This document shows, piece by piece, positions 35,892 through 44,481 of a DNA stretch of 64,000 nucleotides; position 1 is the stretch's first letter, and each line of letters opens with the position of its first letter. The DNA comes from Streptomyces sp. NBC_00258 (GTDB lineage: Bacteria; Actinomycetota; Actinomycetes; Streptomycetales; Streptomycetaceae), in the NCBI RefSeq assembly GCF_036182465.1, contig NZ_CP108081.1:1674001-1738000 (forward strand), given 5' to 3'. Below the pieces are notes generated by a model. It was given only the letters and a program-made list of their open reading frames with translations. It did not search any database and was not told the DNA's origin. The translations under genes and the position numbers were made by a program.

Positions 35892-36314
35892 TCAGGGCTC
35901 CAGCCGGGCCGCCGCGGTACCGGTGACCACCTCGGCGCCGTTCTGGTTGACGGTGCGCACGGAGAAGTGGGCGACCGGTCCGGCCGGGGTGTCCTCGACG
36001 GACTCGACGGTCGCCGTGGCCGTCAGGGTGTCCCCCGGCCAGACCTGGGCCTTGAAGCGCACGCCGAAGGTCAGCAGTGACTCGGTGCCGACCCAGTCGG
36101 TGAGGACCCGGCCGGTCATGCCCATCGTGAGCATTCCATGGGCGAACACGCTGGGATACCCCGCGACCTCGGTGGCGAACCTCTCGTCGGTGTGCAGCGG
36201 GTTGTAGTCGCCGGACGCGCCCGCGTACTGCACGATCCGGGTGCGCTTCAGGTCCTCGACCAGCACGCTCCTTCTGGTCTCGCCGACCTTGATGCCGTCT
36301 GCGCTCAGCCTCAT
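35892..36314 (-). CDS. MaoC-like (R)-specific enoyl-CoA hydratase, catalytic half
   Basis: A 140-residue single hot-dog domain. The hydratase motif is D36-Y-N-P-L-H41 (YAGASGDYNPLHTDE), followed by FAHGMLTMGM. Together with the next upstream gene, which overlaps it by four bases, it is likely to form a heterodimer like HadAB or ChsH1/ChsH2, in which this half carries the catalytic Asp/His. It would hydrate an enoyl-CoA with a bulky acyl part. Confidence 0.9.
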   Translation of the reverse strand: MRLSADGIKVGETRRSVLVEDLKRTRIVQYAGASGDYNPLHTDERFATEVAGYPSVFAHGMLTMGMTGRVLTDWVGTESLLTFGVRFKAQVWPGDTLTATATVESVEDTPAGPVAHFSVRTVNQNGAEVVTGTAAARLEP

Positions 36315-36763
36315 CGGGCGTCCTTCGGGGTTGCGGGGCCCTCGGGCACGACGGCCACGGTCCGGGCGCTGACGACGGGTTCGCCGGCGGCGTCCCGGTA
36401 CTCGGTGACTCGCTCACTGAACAGCAGGCGGCCGGTGCGGCCCTGCTTCTCCCAGCTGCGTCCGGTGACGGTGGTCGCGTACAGGGTCTCCCCCGCGCGC
36501 ACCGGGCGGTGGTACTCGAAGTGCTGCTCGGCGTGCAGCCCGCCGCCGCCTTCGGGCATCACCCCGGGACCGCCTCCCGATCCGAACCACTCCGCGCCCG
36601 GCCTGGGCCGCAAGTGGTGGTCCGGGTCGTACTGGGCGCTCGCCATCGTGAACGTGGGCGGCGCGAGTGCGGTCTCGCCCCGGTGGGCCTGGGTCTCGTC
36701 GCCGATGGCGCGGGCGAACATCATGATGTGCCCGGCCTCGACGGGGAACGGCTGCCCTGTCAT
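36311..36763 (-). CDS. MaoC-type N-terminal dehydratase half (FAS1-DH-like)
   Basis: A 150-residue hot-dog-fold protein of the non-catalytic or N-terminal MaoC type (FARAIGDETQAHRGE, LAPPTFTMA, GLHAEQHFEYHRPVRAGETL). It is coupled by ATGA to the catalytic MaoC gene; such pairs form a heterodimer that gives room for large substrates. ATG 36763 fits the domain start. It lies 79 bases after the crotonase gene in the operon. Confidence 0.85.
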   Translation of the reverse strand: MTGQPFPVEAGHIMMFARAIGDETQAHRGETALAPPTFTMASAQYDPDHHLRPRPGAEWFGSGGGPGVMPEGGGGLHAEQHFEYHRPVRAGETLYATTVTGRSWEKQGRTGRLLFSERVTEYRDAAGEPVVSARTVAVVPEGPATPKDAR

Positions 36764-36842
36764 CGTCAAGTCTCCTCGGTCGGTACGGCGGTTCGGCGCG
36801 GCACGTCGTACAGCAGGCCGGCACGGCGCATCGTGCGGCAGG

Positions 36843-37694
36843 TCAGTACGGCAGGAAGGCGTCGCGGGTGGCCTCGTCCGGGTCGAAGTCGGGAGGCAGC
36901 CCCTCGAACTTCGGCTCCCGCTTCTCGACGAAGCTGGCGACACCCTCGCGGAAGTCCGGTGAGCCCGCGAAGAACTCCATGGCGGAGTAGGAGCGGGCGA
37001 GTGCCCCGGTGAAGTCGCGGTCGAGGTCGCCGTACACCTGGTGGCGTACGACGGCCATGGCGCGCGGGGAACAGTTGCGGGCGATGTCCCGGGCGTAGGC
37101 ACGGGCGGCGTCGAGCAGGTCGTCCGGTTCCACGACGCGGCTGACGAGGCCGAGTTCCTTCGCCTCGTCGGCGTCGAAGACCCGGCCGGACAGCAGCAGG
37201 TCGAGCGCGTTCTCCAGGCCGACGACGCGTGGCAGCACGTACGGCATGTTGTACTCGCCGGCCAGGCCCCGTCGGGTGAAGGCGGTGGTGAAGCGGGCCC
37301 CGCGGGCGGCGAAGCGGATGTCGCAGACGAGTGCCTGGACCAGACCGATGCCCGCGCAGGCGCCGTTGACGGCGGCGATCATGGGCTTCGGCATGTTCCG
37401 CCTGCTGTACATGGGTACGCGGGCCTGGAGGTTGAGGGACTGGCCAGGCTGCGCGTTCTGCTCCAGCCGCTGGACGTCCATGCCGGGGCAGAACGCCCGG
37501 CCCGCGCCCGTGATGACGACGACGCGGACGGCGGGATCCTGCGCGGCTTCGTCGAGGAGCGCGAAGAAGAGGCGCTCCATGGGGATGCTCCACGCGTTCT
37601 TGCGCTCGGGCCGGTTGAGGGTGACGGTGGCGACGCCGTCCTCGTCGACCTCGTAGAGCACCAGGTCCTGGTCCTGGGTGGGCTCCTCGGGCAT
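36843..37694 (-). CDS. Enoyl-CoA hydratase/isomerase (crotonase) family
   Basis: A 283-residue crotonase with ITGAGRAFCPGMDVQRL and AAVNGACAGIGLVQALVCD. The usual Glu pair is not in place; FTRRGLAGEYNMPYVLPRVVG marks the same subgroup as the 30108 gene, with which it shares many residues. So the reaction may be double-bond isomerisation or hydrolysis instead of simple hydration. ATG 37694 follows AGGAG; the stop of the thioesterase gene is inside its ribosome site. Confidence 0.9.
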   Translation of the reverse strand: MPEEPTQDQDLVLYEVDEDGVATVTLNRPERKNAWSIPMERLFFALLDEAAQDPAVRVVVITGAGRAFCPGMDVQRLEQNAQPGQSLNLQARVPMYSRRNMPKPMIAAVNGACAGIGLVQALVCDIRFAARGARFTTAFTRRGLAGEYNMPYVLPRVVGLENALDLLLSGRVFDADEAKELGLVSRVVEPDDLLDAARAYARDIARNCSPRAMAVVRHQVYGDLDRDFTGALARSYSAMEFFAGSPDFREGVASFVEKREPKFEGLPPDFDPDEATRDAFLPY

Positions 37695-37698
37695 CACG

Positions 37699-38193
37699 TC
37701 ACTCCTCGGTCAACGGTTCGATGGGGTCACCGACGCCCGGCCGCTCCCCCGAGATGGTCACCACCACCTGGCCCCGGGCGCAGATGCGTCCGTCGGGCAT
37801 CCGCACGTCGACGTCGGCGAAGTGCAGTCGGCGGCCCCGTCTGACGCACCGCGCGAAGGCGATGGCCTCCCGGCCCCGGGCGGGCGCGAGGTACTGGACC
37901 GACATCGACACCGTGCTGAGCCGGCTCCCCTTCTGGAAGTCGTGCCCGGCGATCACGGCTCCGGCGCCCGCGGTGTCGATGAGCGCCGAGATCACTCCGC
38001 CGTGGAAGACGCCTTCGTGGGCGGAGAGGGCCTCGGCGTAGGGAAGTGCCACCTCTACGCCATCGGGGTCCCAACGCACCATTCGCATACGGCAGTTGCG
38101 GTTGAACGCGACCCCGCGTTCCCAGCGGGCCCGGAACCACGCACGGCGTTCGCGCTGTTCCTGGTCGGTGAGGGTCCTCGCCGCGACGGTCAT
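37699..38193 (-). CDS. PaaI-family hot-dog thioesterase
   Basis: A 164-residue acyl-CoA thioesterase-like protein. HEGVFHGGVISALIDTAGAGAV has the HGG(x)hxxhhD core of the PaaI/4HBT group, and STVSMSVQYLAPARG follows. It might release dead-end acyl-CoAs or free CoA. ATG 38193 has GGAGGG upstream. It is the first gene of the leftward operon thioesterase, crotonase, MaoC pair, ligase, serine-hydrolase-like gene. Confidence 0.87.
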   Translation of the reverse strand: MTVAARTLTDQEQRERRAWFRARWERGVAFNRNCRMRMVRWDPDGVEVALPYAEALSAHEGVFHGGVISALIDTAGAGAVIAGHDFQKGSRLSTVSMSVQYLAPARGREAIAFARCVRRGRRLHFADVDVRMPDGRICARGQVVVTISGERPGVGDPIEPLTEE

Positions 38194-38225
38194 CCGCACG
38201 CCCTCCGGTCTCGGCCTGTCCGGCC

Positions 38226-38315
38226 GATCGATATAGTTACATGAATTGGATAGTTGAAGCAATCGTACGGGACGAGCCCGAGCTCCAGATGTATTATTTA
38301 TATAACTCATTAGCT
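38226..38315. promoter_or_regulatory. Two AT-rich islands in a divergent promoter (E)
   Basis: Bases 38226-38264 (around ATATAGTTACATGAATTGG) and 38288-38315 (around TATTATTTATATAACTC) are strikingly AT-rich. They lie between the thioesterase (left) and CoA-transferase (right) genes. They probably hold both promoters and operators; no exact match to the other islands was found. Confidence 0.5.
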
Positions 38316-38369
38316 CGCTCGTCACAGGGCGCTCCGGCATGGAGTGCCCTCCCAGAGGGAGGCCCCTCG

Positions 38370-39581
38370 ATGCCGTCGACCGCCCTGGCCGGAGTACGTG
38401 TCCTCGACCTGTCCCGCATCCTCGCGGCCCCGCTGGCCACCCAGATACTCGCCGACCTCGGCGCGGAGGTGATCAAGGTCGAGCGCCCCGGGACGGGCGA
38501 CGACTCACGGACCTACGGCCCGCCCTTCGCCGCCGGCCCCGAGGGCGACCGCACGGACACGGCCGCCTTCTACCTCTCCTGCAACCGCAACAAGCAGTCC
38601 GTCACCGTCAACCACGCCACCGCCGAGGGCCAGGCGCTGATCCGCGCCCTGGCCGCCCGCTCGGACGTCCTCGTCGAGAACTTCCGCGCGGGGACGCTGG
38701 CGAAGTACGGCCTCGACCACGAGAGCCTGCGCGAGCTCAACCCGCGCCTGGTGTACCTGTCGGTCACCGGCTTCGGCCAGACCGGTCCGTACGCCGCCCG
38801 CCCCGGCTACGACGGCATCTTCCAGGCCATGTCCGGGATGATGAGCGTCTCCGGACACCCCGACGAGCCGATGAAGGTCGGGGTCAGCATGGTCGACATC
38901 CTCACCGGGCTGTACGCCTCCACGGCCGTCCTGGCGGCGCTGCGACACCGGGACGCCACCGGTGAGGGCCAGTTCATCGACCTCTCCCTGCTGGACTGCG
39001 GGCTCGCCTCCCTGTCGCACTTCGCGATGAACTACCTCGTGTCCGGGGAGGTCCCGCAGCGGCGCGGCAACGGCGGCTACGGCGGGATCCCTTCACAGGC
39101 CTTCCTGTGCAAGGACAAGCCACTGTTCCTCGTCGCGGGCAACGACAAGCAGTTCGCCGCGTTCTGTGCTGCGGCCGGGCGCAGCGACCTGCTTCAGGAT
39201 CCGCGGTTCGGCACCACCTCCGCGCGGATCTCCCATCGCGCGGAGATCCTGCCGGTGCTCGAAGAGATCATGCTGACTCGGACGCGGGACGAGTGGCTGG
39301 CCGTTCTCGACGAACACGACGTCCCCGCGGGGCCGTTCAACGAGATGCCCGAGGTTTTCGCCGACCCTCAGATTCAGCATCGGGGGATGCTGGTGGATGT
39401 CGACGACCCCGTGTCCGGGCGTCTCCCGCTCCTCGCCAACCCGATCCGGTTCACGGCGACCCCCGTCGAGGGCTACGAACCTCCGCCCGGGCTGGGCGAG
39501 CACACCGCCGAAGTCCTGGGCAGGTTGGCGGGGGTGACGGAGAGTCAGTTGGCGGGGTTGCGGGCGCGGGGGGTTGTGTGA
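38370..39581 (+). CDS. Family III CoA-transferase (CaiB/BaiF type), first
   Basis: A 403-residue CoA-transferase. ILADLGAEVIKVERPGTGD near the start, the region YLSCNRNKQSVTVN, and the catalytic Asp176 in KVGVSMVDILTG are typical. It moves CoA from a donor thioester to a carboxylate, an alternative to ATP-dependent activation. GAGGGAGG seven bases before ATG 38370 decides the start. It stands alone, with copy 2 of the palindromic repeat just behind its stop codon. Confidence 0.92.
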   Translation: MPSTALAGVRVLDLSRILAAPLATQILADLGAEVIKVERPGTGDDSRTYGPPFAAGPEGDRTDTAAFYLSCNRNKQSVTVNHATAEGQALIRALAARSDVLVENFRAGTLAKYGLDHESLRELNPRLVYLSVTGFGQTGPYAARPGYDGIFQAMSGMMSVSGHPDEPMKVGVSMVDILTGLYASTAVLAALRHRDATGEGQFIDLSLLDCGLASLSHFAMNYLVSGEVPQRRGNGGYGGIPSQAFLCKDKPLFLVAGNDKQFAAFCAAAGRSDLLQDPRFGTTSARISHRAEILPVLEEIMLTRTRDEWLAVLDEHDVPAGPFNEMPEVFADPQIQHRGMLVDVDDPVSGRLPLLANPIRFTATPVEGYEPPPGLGEHTAEVLGRLAGVTESQLAGLRARGVV

Positions 39582-39586
39582 AGTTC

Positions 39587-39806
39587 TTTCGCCCCCGCCG
39601 CCCCTACCCATTCCCGTCCCTTCTGGGGGCTGCGCCCCCAGACCCCCGCTTATCGGCCTGAACGGCCTCGTCCTCAAACGCCGGACGGGCTGAAATGTCG
39701 GCCCGGACCGCGGAAAATCTAGCCTCTCCGGCGTTTGAGGAGCGGGGGTTCGGGGGCAGCGCCCCCGAGTAGTGACGGGAATGGGCAGGGGCGGCGGGGG
39801 CGAAAA
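39587..39806. repeat. ~220-bp intergenic palindromic repeat, copy 2
   Basis: Nearly the reverse complement of copy 1 (29342-29533), with about 20 extra bases in the middle. It starts five bases after the CoA-transferase stop and ends shortly before the convergent SDR stop. Internal hairpins such as GGGGGCTGCGCCCCC are visible. Opposite orientation of the two copies means that recombination between them would invert the 10-kb segment between them. Confidence 0.85.
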
Positions 39807-39828
39807 GGGGCCCTGCCGGACGCACCGG

Positions 39829-40593
39829 TCACCCGATCAACGTCCGGCCCCCCTCCAGCATCAGCGTCGCTCCCGTCAGGTACGCCATGTCGTCGCTGAC
39901 GAGCGCGGCGACCGCGCGGCCGATGTCCGCCTCCGGCGCCCCGAGCCGGCCCAACGGAATCTCGCGGGCGAGTTCTGCCGCCTTCTGCGGATGCGCGGCG
40001 AGATAGTCCTCCGCCGCCGGACTGAGCGCGGCGGGGCAGACGACGTTCACGCGAATCCCGTACGCACCCCACTCCCGCGCGGCAACCCGGGTCAGCCCGC
40101 GGATCGCCTCCTTGGCCATCGCGTACGCCGCGAAGGTCACCTCGCCCTGCACCGCGGCCGAGGAGCCGAGATTCACGACGCTGCCGCGGCTGTCCTTGAG
40201 GTGGGGCAGGGCGGCCTGCATCGCGTGGAACACGGCCAACGGCCCGCTCCGGTAGGTGAGTTCGACATCCTCGTACGACGTCTTCTCCAGTCGGCGCTGG
40301 ACCGAGGACTGCGCGTTGTTGACGAGCACGTCGAGCCCGCCGAACTCCCGTACCGTGTCGGCCACCATGCGGTCGACGTCGTCACGGTCGCCCACGTCCC
40401 CGACGACGGTGTACGCCCGCCCACCGCGCTCGGCGATCTCCCCGGCGGTGTCCTTGAGCTTGCTCTCGGTACGGCCGGTGATCACCACGGCCGCCCCCTC
40501 GGCGGCCAGCGCGAGCGCGATGCCGCGGCCGACTCCCTGTCCTCCGCCGGTGACCAGCGCCGTCTTCCCGGCCAGCCGTGTGCCTCGCTGCAT
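39829..40593 (-). CDS. Short-chain dehydrogenase/reductase
   Basis: A 254-residue SDR. TGGGQGVG binds the cofactor, NNAQSS takes the NNAG place, Ser in LGSSAAV, and YAMAK is the catalytic Tyr/Lys. ATG 40593 shares a base with the SnoaL-like stop (TGATG). Last in the operon of two acyl-CoA dehydrogenases, a SnoaL-like protein and this enzyme. It may act on a hydroxyacyl-CoA or ring alcohol. Confidence 0.9.
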   Translation of the reverse strand: MQRGTRLAGKTALVTGGGQGVGRGIALALAAEGAAVVITGRTESKLKDTAGEIAERGGRAYTVVGDVGDRDDVDRMVADTVREFGGLDVLVNNAQSSVQRRLEKTSYEDVELTYRSGPLAVFHAMQAALPHLKDSRGSVVNLGSSAAVQGEVTFAAYAMAKEAIRGLTRVAAREWGAYGIRVNVVCPAALSPAAEDYLAAHPQKAAELAREIPLGRLGAPEADIGRAVAALVSDDMAYLTGATLMLEGGRTLIG

Positions 40594-41162
40594 CACTTGT
40601 CCTTCCAGAAGGGCGCCCATGAGGGAAAGGCGTCAGGCAGCGCCGGTTGTCCGGACCCCTCCCAGCCGTTGAAGTCCACGGCCTGGGGGCGCTCGGTCAC
40701 ATCGGCCGCGTACCAGTGCTGCTCACGGCGGCGGGAGAAGTACCACTCGCCCTCCACGCGCGTGTAGTCGTCCCGGTAGCAGATCGCCATCACGATCCAC
40801 CGGTCCCCCACCTCGTGCTCGGCACGGCAGTAGACGGCACCGGTCGCCGTGTCACGGTCCGTGAACTCGACGCGGTGGCCGCAGATCTGGTGGACCGACC
40901 GGCGGAAGCCACGGACCAGAGGCTCGATGTACGCCAGCAGTGCGGTCCGACCCCGGCCGTGCCGCCCCATCTCCACGTCGGGCCGGAAACAGCCGGCCCA
41001 GGCGTCGAGGTCGCGGGCGTCCACGGCGAGCGCGTAGCGGATGGGCAGTTGCTGGATGGCGAGGTGCGACTCGATGCGGTCGATCCGGTCCTCCAAGGAC
41101 CCTCCCGCGGCACCGAGGGAACCTCCGGCCGCGTTCAGTGGCCCGTGCTCAGCTTCGCTCAT
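40593..41162 (-). CDS. SnoaL-like / NTF2-fold protein
   Basis: A 189-residue protein. A Gly/Ala-rich head of about 25 residues is followed by an NTF2-like cone (IQQLPIRYALAVDARDLDAW, FRPDVEMGRHG, SVHQICGHRVEF, YCRAEHEV). Such domains act as hydratases, isomerases (ketosteroid-isomerase-like) or have no catalysis. An acidic DARDLDAW and ICGH point to the usual pocket. It overlaps the dehydrogenase stop by four bases. A steroid-isomerase-like role is possible but not shown. Confidence 0.82.
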   Translation of the reverse strand: MSEAEHGPLNAAGGSLGAAGGSLEDRIDRIESHLAIQQLPIRYALAVDARDLDAWAGCFRPDVEMGRHGRGRTALLAYIEPLVRGFRRSVHQICGHRVEFTDRDTATGAVYCRAEHEVGDRWIVMAICYRDDYTRVEGEWYFSRRREQHWYAADVTERPQAVDFNGWEGSGQPALPDAFPSWAPFWKDK

Positions 41163-42337
41163 GGCCGAGGCTCCTTCGGCAGGCCGAGGACCTGTTCCCC
41201 GATGATGTTGCGCTGGATCTCGCTCGACCCGCCGTAGATCGTCTCCGCCAGTGACAGCAGGAAGGAGCGCTGCCGGGTGCCCAGGCCGTAGTCCTCACCG
41301 ACGATCTGCCCTGCGGGTCCGGCCAACTCCATGGCCAGATGGCCGAGTTGCTGGTGCCTGGTCGAGGCGTACAGCTTGGCCGTGGTGGCCTGCGGTCCCG
41401 GTGTGCGGCCCGCGGTCAGTTCCGCGATGGTCCGCAGGTTGGTGGTGCGCATGATGCGTACGGAGATCCAGGCGTCCACGATCCGGCGGCGCAGCATCGG
41501 GTCGTCGAGCGCGCCCCGCTCACGGGCCAGACCGATCAGCGCCTCGGCCTCCCGCTCGAAGGTGAGCTGCTGGGGCAACAAGGTGGTGCCGCGTTCGATG
41601 CCGAGGGTGGCCATCGCCGTGCGCCAGCCCTGGCCGACCTCGCCCACCACCATGTCGGCATCGGTGCGTGCGTCGGAGAGGAACACCTCGGCGAACTCGT
41701 CCTGGCCCGCGAGGTTGCGGATGGGCCGGATCTCCACGCCCGGCCGGCCGGCCGGGACGAGCAGCATCGTCAGTCCCTTGTGCCGCCGGGAGTCGGGGTC
41801 GGTGCGCGTGAGGACGTAGAGCCAGTCGGCGTGGATACCGAAGGAGGTCCACACCTTCTGCCCGTTGACCACCCAGGCGTCGCCGTCGCGCTCGGCACGG
41901 GTGCGCACGGAGGCCAGATCGGAGCCGGCGCCCGGTTCGCTGAAGCCCTGGCCCCACAGTTCCTCGACGGCGAGGATCGGCGGCAGGAAGCGTTTCCGCT
42001 GCGCCTCGCTTCCCATCCTCAGGAGCATGGGCCCGAGCAGGTCGAGGGCGTTGACGGTGGCCCGGTAGGGGGCGTTCACGCGGGCGTACTCGTACTCGAA
42101 GACGATCTCCTCAAGGAGACCGAGCCCTCGTCCGCCGTACTCCTGCGGCCAGCCGACCCCGAGCCAGTTCCCGGCCGCCAGCTCGCGGTCCCAGGCGAGG
42201 CGGACCTCCCAGGCCGCCCCGTCGGTGGGGCCGCCCACGCCCCGGTGCTCGGCGAACTCCCCCACGAGGTGTTCGGCCAGCCAGTCCCGCAACTCGTCGC
42301 GGAAGTCGCGTACCGCGGGCCCGAAGTCCAGCTCCAT
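41159..42337 (-). CDS. Acyl-CoA dehydrogenase, alpha-like type
   Basis: A 392-residue flavoprotein. GQGFSEPGAGSDLASVRTRA, WVVNGQKVWTSFGIHADW and TIYGGSSEIQRNIIGEQVLG match the 28124 product closely. It is 20 bases downstream of a second, divergent dehydrogenase gene; such adjacent pairs form alpha2beta2 enzymes (FadE26-27, FadE28-29 type) for steroid-like or other bulky acyl-CoAs. ATG 42337 fits the family N-terminus. Confidence 0.93.
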   Translation of the reverse strand: MELDFGPAVRDFRDELRDWLAEHLVGEFAEHRGVGGPTDGAAWEVRLAWDRELAAGNWLGVGWPQEYGGRGLGLLEEIVFEYEYARVNAPYRATVNALDLLGPMLLRMGSEAQRKRFLPPILAVEELWGQGFSEPGAGSDLASVRTRAERDGDAWVVNGQKVWTSFGIHADWLYVLTRTDPDSRRHKGLTMLLVPAGRPGVEIRPIRNLAGQDEFAEVFLSDARTDADMVVGEVGQGWRTAMATLGIERGTTLLPQQLTFEREAEALIGLARERGALDDPMLRRRIVDAWISVRIMRTTNLRTIAELTAGRTPGPQATTAKLYASTRHQQLGHLAMELAGPAGQIVGEDYGLGTRQRSFLLSLAETIYGGSSEIQRNIIGEQVLGLPKEPRP

Positions 42338-42357
42338 GCCAGCTCCTTTGCCGATGA

Positions 42358-43476
42358 TCAGATGCCGAGCCGGGCGGCGAGCAGCTCCCGGTGGTACGAC
42401 GGCGCGCCGAGCAGCACCTCGGAGCTCTTGGCCCGCTTGAGGTACAGGTGCGCGGGGTGCTCCCAGGTGAAGCCGATGCCGCCGTGGACCTGGATGTTGT
42501 CGCCTGCGACCTTCGTGAAGGCCTCCGAGCAGAACGCCTGGGCAAGGGCCGCCGAGATCGCGGTCTCCGCCCCGTCGCCCGCGTCCAGTGCCCACAGTCC
42601 TCCGTACGCGGCCGAGCGGGCGGACTCGATCTCCACGAGCATGTCGGCGCACTTGTGCTTGATCCCCTGGAAGGAACCGATGGGCCGTCCGTACTGCTCG
42701 CGGATCTTGGCGTACTCCACGGCCGCGTCCAGTGCGGCGTCCGCTCCCCCGACCTGTTCGGCTGCCAGCAGTACGGAGGCCGCGGCGAGGGTTCGTTCGA
42801 GGGCCGGCCAGGCGGCGCCCTCGGGGCCCAGCAGGCGGGCGGGGGTGTTCGTGAACTCCACCCGGGCCTGCTTGCGTGTCTGGTCGAGAGTCGGGAGGGG
42901 TGTGCGGGCGAGGCCCGGCGCTTCGCCGTCTACGGCGAAGAGGCTGATGCCGGAGTGTGTGCGGGCGGCGACCAGGAGCAGGTCGGCGAGGTGTCCGTCG
43001 AGGACGTATGTCTTTGCTCCGGTCAGTCGCCAGCCGCCCTCCTCGTCATGGGCGGTGAGCCGGATGCCTGTCTCGTCCCACCGGCCGTTCTCCTCGGTGA
43101 GCGCGAGCGTGGCGACGGTCTCGCCGGACGCGATGCCGGGAAGAAGATCGCCGCGGGCCCTCTCGTCGTCGCAGCGCAGCAGCGTCTCGGCGGCCAGGGC
43201 GACGGTGGCGAAGTACGGCGCGCACAGCAGCGCGCGGCCCGTCTCCTCGAAGACGACGCCGAGGTCGACGTAACCGAAGCCCGAGCCGCCGTACTTCTCC
43301 GGCACCGCCAGTCCCTGCAGGCCGATCTCCGTGGCCATCCGCCGCCAGACGACCGGGTCGTACCCGCTCGGGTCGGCCGCCAGGCGGCGCACGTCGGCCT
43401 CCGTGGCGTGCTTGGTGAGGAACGACCGTACGACCTTGCGCAGTTCGTCCTGTTCCTCGCTGAAGGTGAGATCCAT
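42358..43476 (-). CDS. Acyl-CoA dehydrogenase, beta-like type
   Basis: A 372-residue protein of the second dehydrogenase type, with EKYGGSGFGYVDLGVVFEETG, VYAKI-like QYGRPIGSFQGIKHKCADM and QVHGGIGFTWEHPAHLYLKR. It is a paralogue of the 49926 product. It is the first gene of the operon and the likely partner of the 41159 protein. The promoter side carries the AGTTAGATAATTATAG element. Confidence 0.92.
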   Translation of the reverse strand: MDLTFSEEQDELRKVVRSFLTKHATEADVRRLAADPSGYDPVVWRRMATEIGLQGLAVPEKYGGSGFGYVDLGVVFEETGRALLCAPYFATVALAAETLLRCDDERARGDLLPGIASGETVATLALTEENGRWDETGIRLTAHDEEGGWRLTGAKTYVLDGHLADLLLVAARTHSGISLFAVDGEAPGLARTPLPTLDQTRKQARVEFTNTPARLLGPEGAAWPALERTLAAASVLLAAEQVGGADAALDAAVEYAKIREQYGRPIGSFQGIKHKCADMLVEIESARSAAYGGLWALDAGDGAETAISAALAQAFCSEAFTKVAGDNIQVHGGIGFTWEHPAHLYLKRAKSSEVLLGAPSYHRELLAARLGI

Positions 43477-43539
43477 GCCGCGCTTCCCGTCCTCGGTGCG
43501 ATGCGGTTGCCGCCCGCTTGCCTGCCCACCCCTCGATAC

Positions 43540-43555
43540 AGTTAGATAATTATAG
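43540..43555. promoter_or_regulatory. AT-rich element AGTTAGATAATTATAG (copy F)
   Basis: Identical over 16 bases to 31972-31987. It lies 31 bases before the crotonase start and 64 bases before the divergent dehydrogenase start. Confidence 0.65.
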
Positions 43556-43585
43556 TATCCGCACTGAATACACCAGGAGCGCGAC

Positions 43586-44407
43586 GTGACCGATCTCTAC
43601 GACCAGTTCACGAGCCTGACGTTCGAGAGGCCCGCGTCCGGCGTGCTCCGCATCGTGCTCGACGCCCCGAACCTCAACGCCGTGGATCCTCGGATGCACG
43701 GTGAGCTCGCCGATGTCTGGCCGGTCGTGGACCGGGACGAACAGACGCGTGCGGTGCTGGTCCAGGGCGCGGGCAAGGCCTTCTCGGCCGGCGGGACCTT
43801 CGATTCCATCGATGCCCTGACCGAGGAGTACGCGGTGCGTGCCCGGGTCATGCGCGAGGCGCGGGACATGGTGTACGGGGTGATCAACTGCTCGAAGCCG
43901 GTGGTCTCCGCCATCCACGGCCCGGCCGTCGGCGCCGGGCTGGTCGTCGGCATGCTGGCGGACATCTCCATCGCCGGACGCCGGGCGAAGATCGTCGACG
44001 GGCACACACGTCTCGGGGTCGCGGCCGGTGATCACGCCGCCATCTGCTGGCCGCTGCTGTGCGGCATGGCCAAGGCCAAGTACTACCTGCTGACCTGCGA
44101 GACGCTCACCGGCGAGGAGGCCGAGCGCATCGGCCTTGTGTCGAAGTGCGTGGACGACGAGGACGTACACGCGGAGGGTCTGCGGGTGGCGACCGCTCTG
44201 GCCGCCGGGCCCGCCAGTGCCATCAGCTGGACCAAGCGGTCCCTCAACCACTGGTACCGCACCGCCCAGCCGATCTTCGAGGCCTCGCTGGGACTGGAGT
44301 TCTTCGGGTTCGGCGGGCACGAGGTCGTCGAAGGGCTGGCCGCCCATCGCGAGAAGCGCGCCCCTGACTTCGAGGGCGTGGCGGACAAGCACCCGATCGA
44401 CCTCTGA
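43586..44407 (+). CDS. Crotonase-family protein, 6-oxocamphor-hydrolase-like
   Basis: A 273-residue crotonase. The active region reads DGHTRLGVAAGDHAAICWP and then KYYLLTCETL. His140 and Asp149 stand nine apart, as His145 and Asp154 do in 6-oxocamphor hydrolase, a crotonase that splits cyclic beta-diketones. The classical Glu pair is absent. So it could be a C-C hydrolase for an alicyclic ring, or a hydratase-like enzyme of the same branch. GTG 43586 has AGGAG upstream. It precedes a MaoC-type gene. Confidence 0.85.
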   Translation: MTDLYDQFTSLTFERPASGVLRIVLDAPNLNAVDPRMHGELADVWPVVDRDEQTRAVLVQGAGKAFSAGGTFDSIDALTEEYAVRARVMREARDMVYGVINCSKPVVSAIHGPAVGAGLVVGMLADISIAGRRAKIVDGHTRLGVAAGDHAAICWPLLCGMAKAKYYLLTCETLTGEEAERIGLVSKCVDDEDVHAEGLRVATALAAGPASAISWTKRSLNHWYRTAQPIFEASLGLEFFGFGGHEVVEGLAAHREKRAPDFEGVADKHPIDL

Positions 44408-44481
44408 CCCACGGACACCCACTGACGGCCATGGACACCCGCTGACGCCTGCGAATGCCACGAATGCTTGAGGAGCCCGCC

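Noticed and set aside
29342..39806. The region between the two inverted repeats as a composite transposon
   Set aside because: No transposase and no target duplication seen; the repeat type is a known intergenic element.
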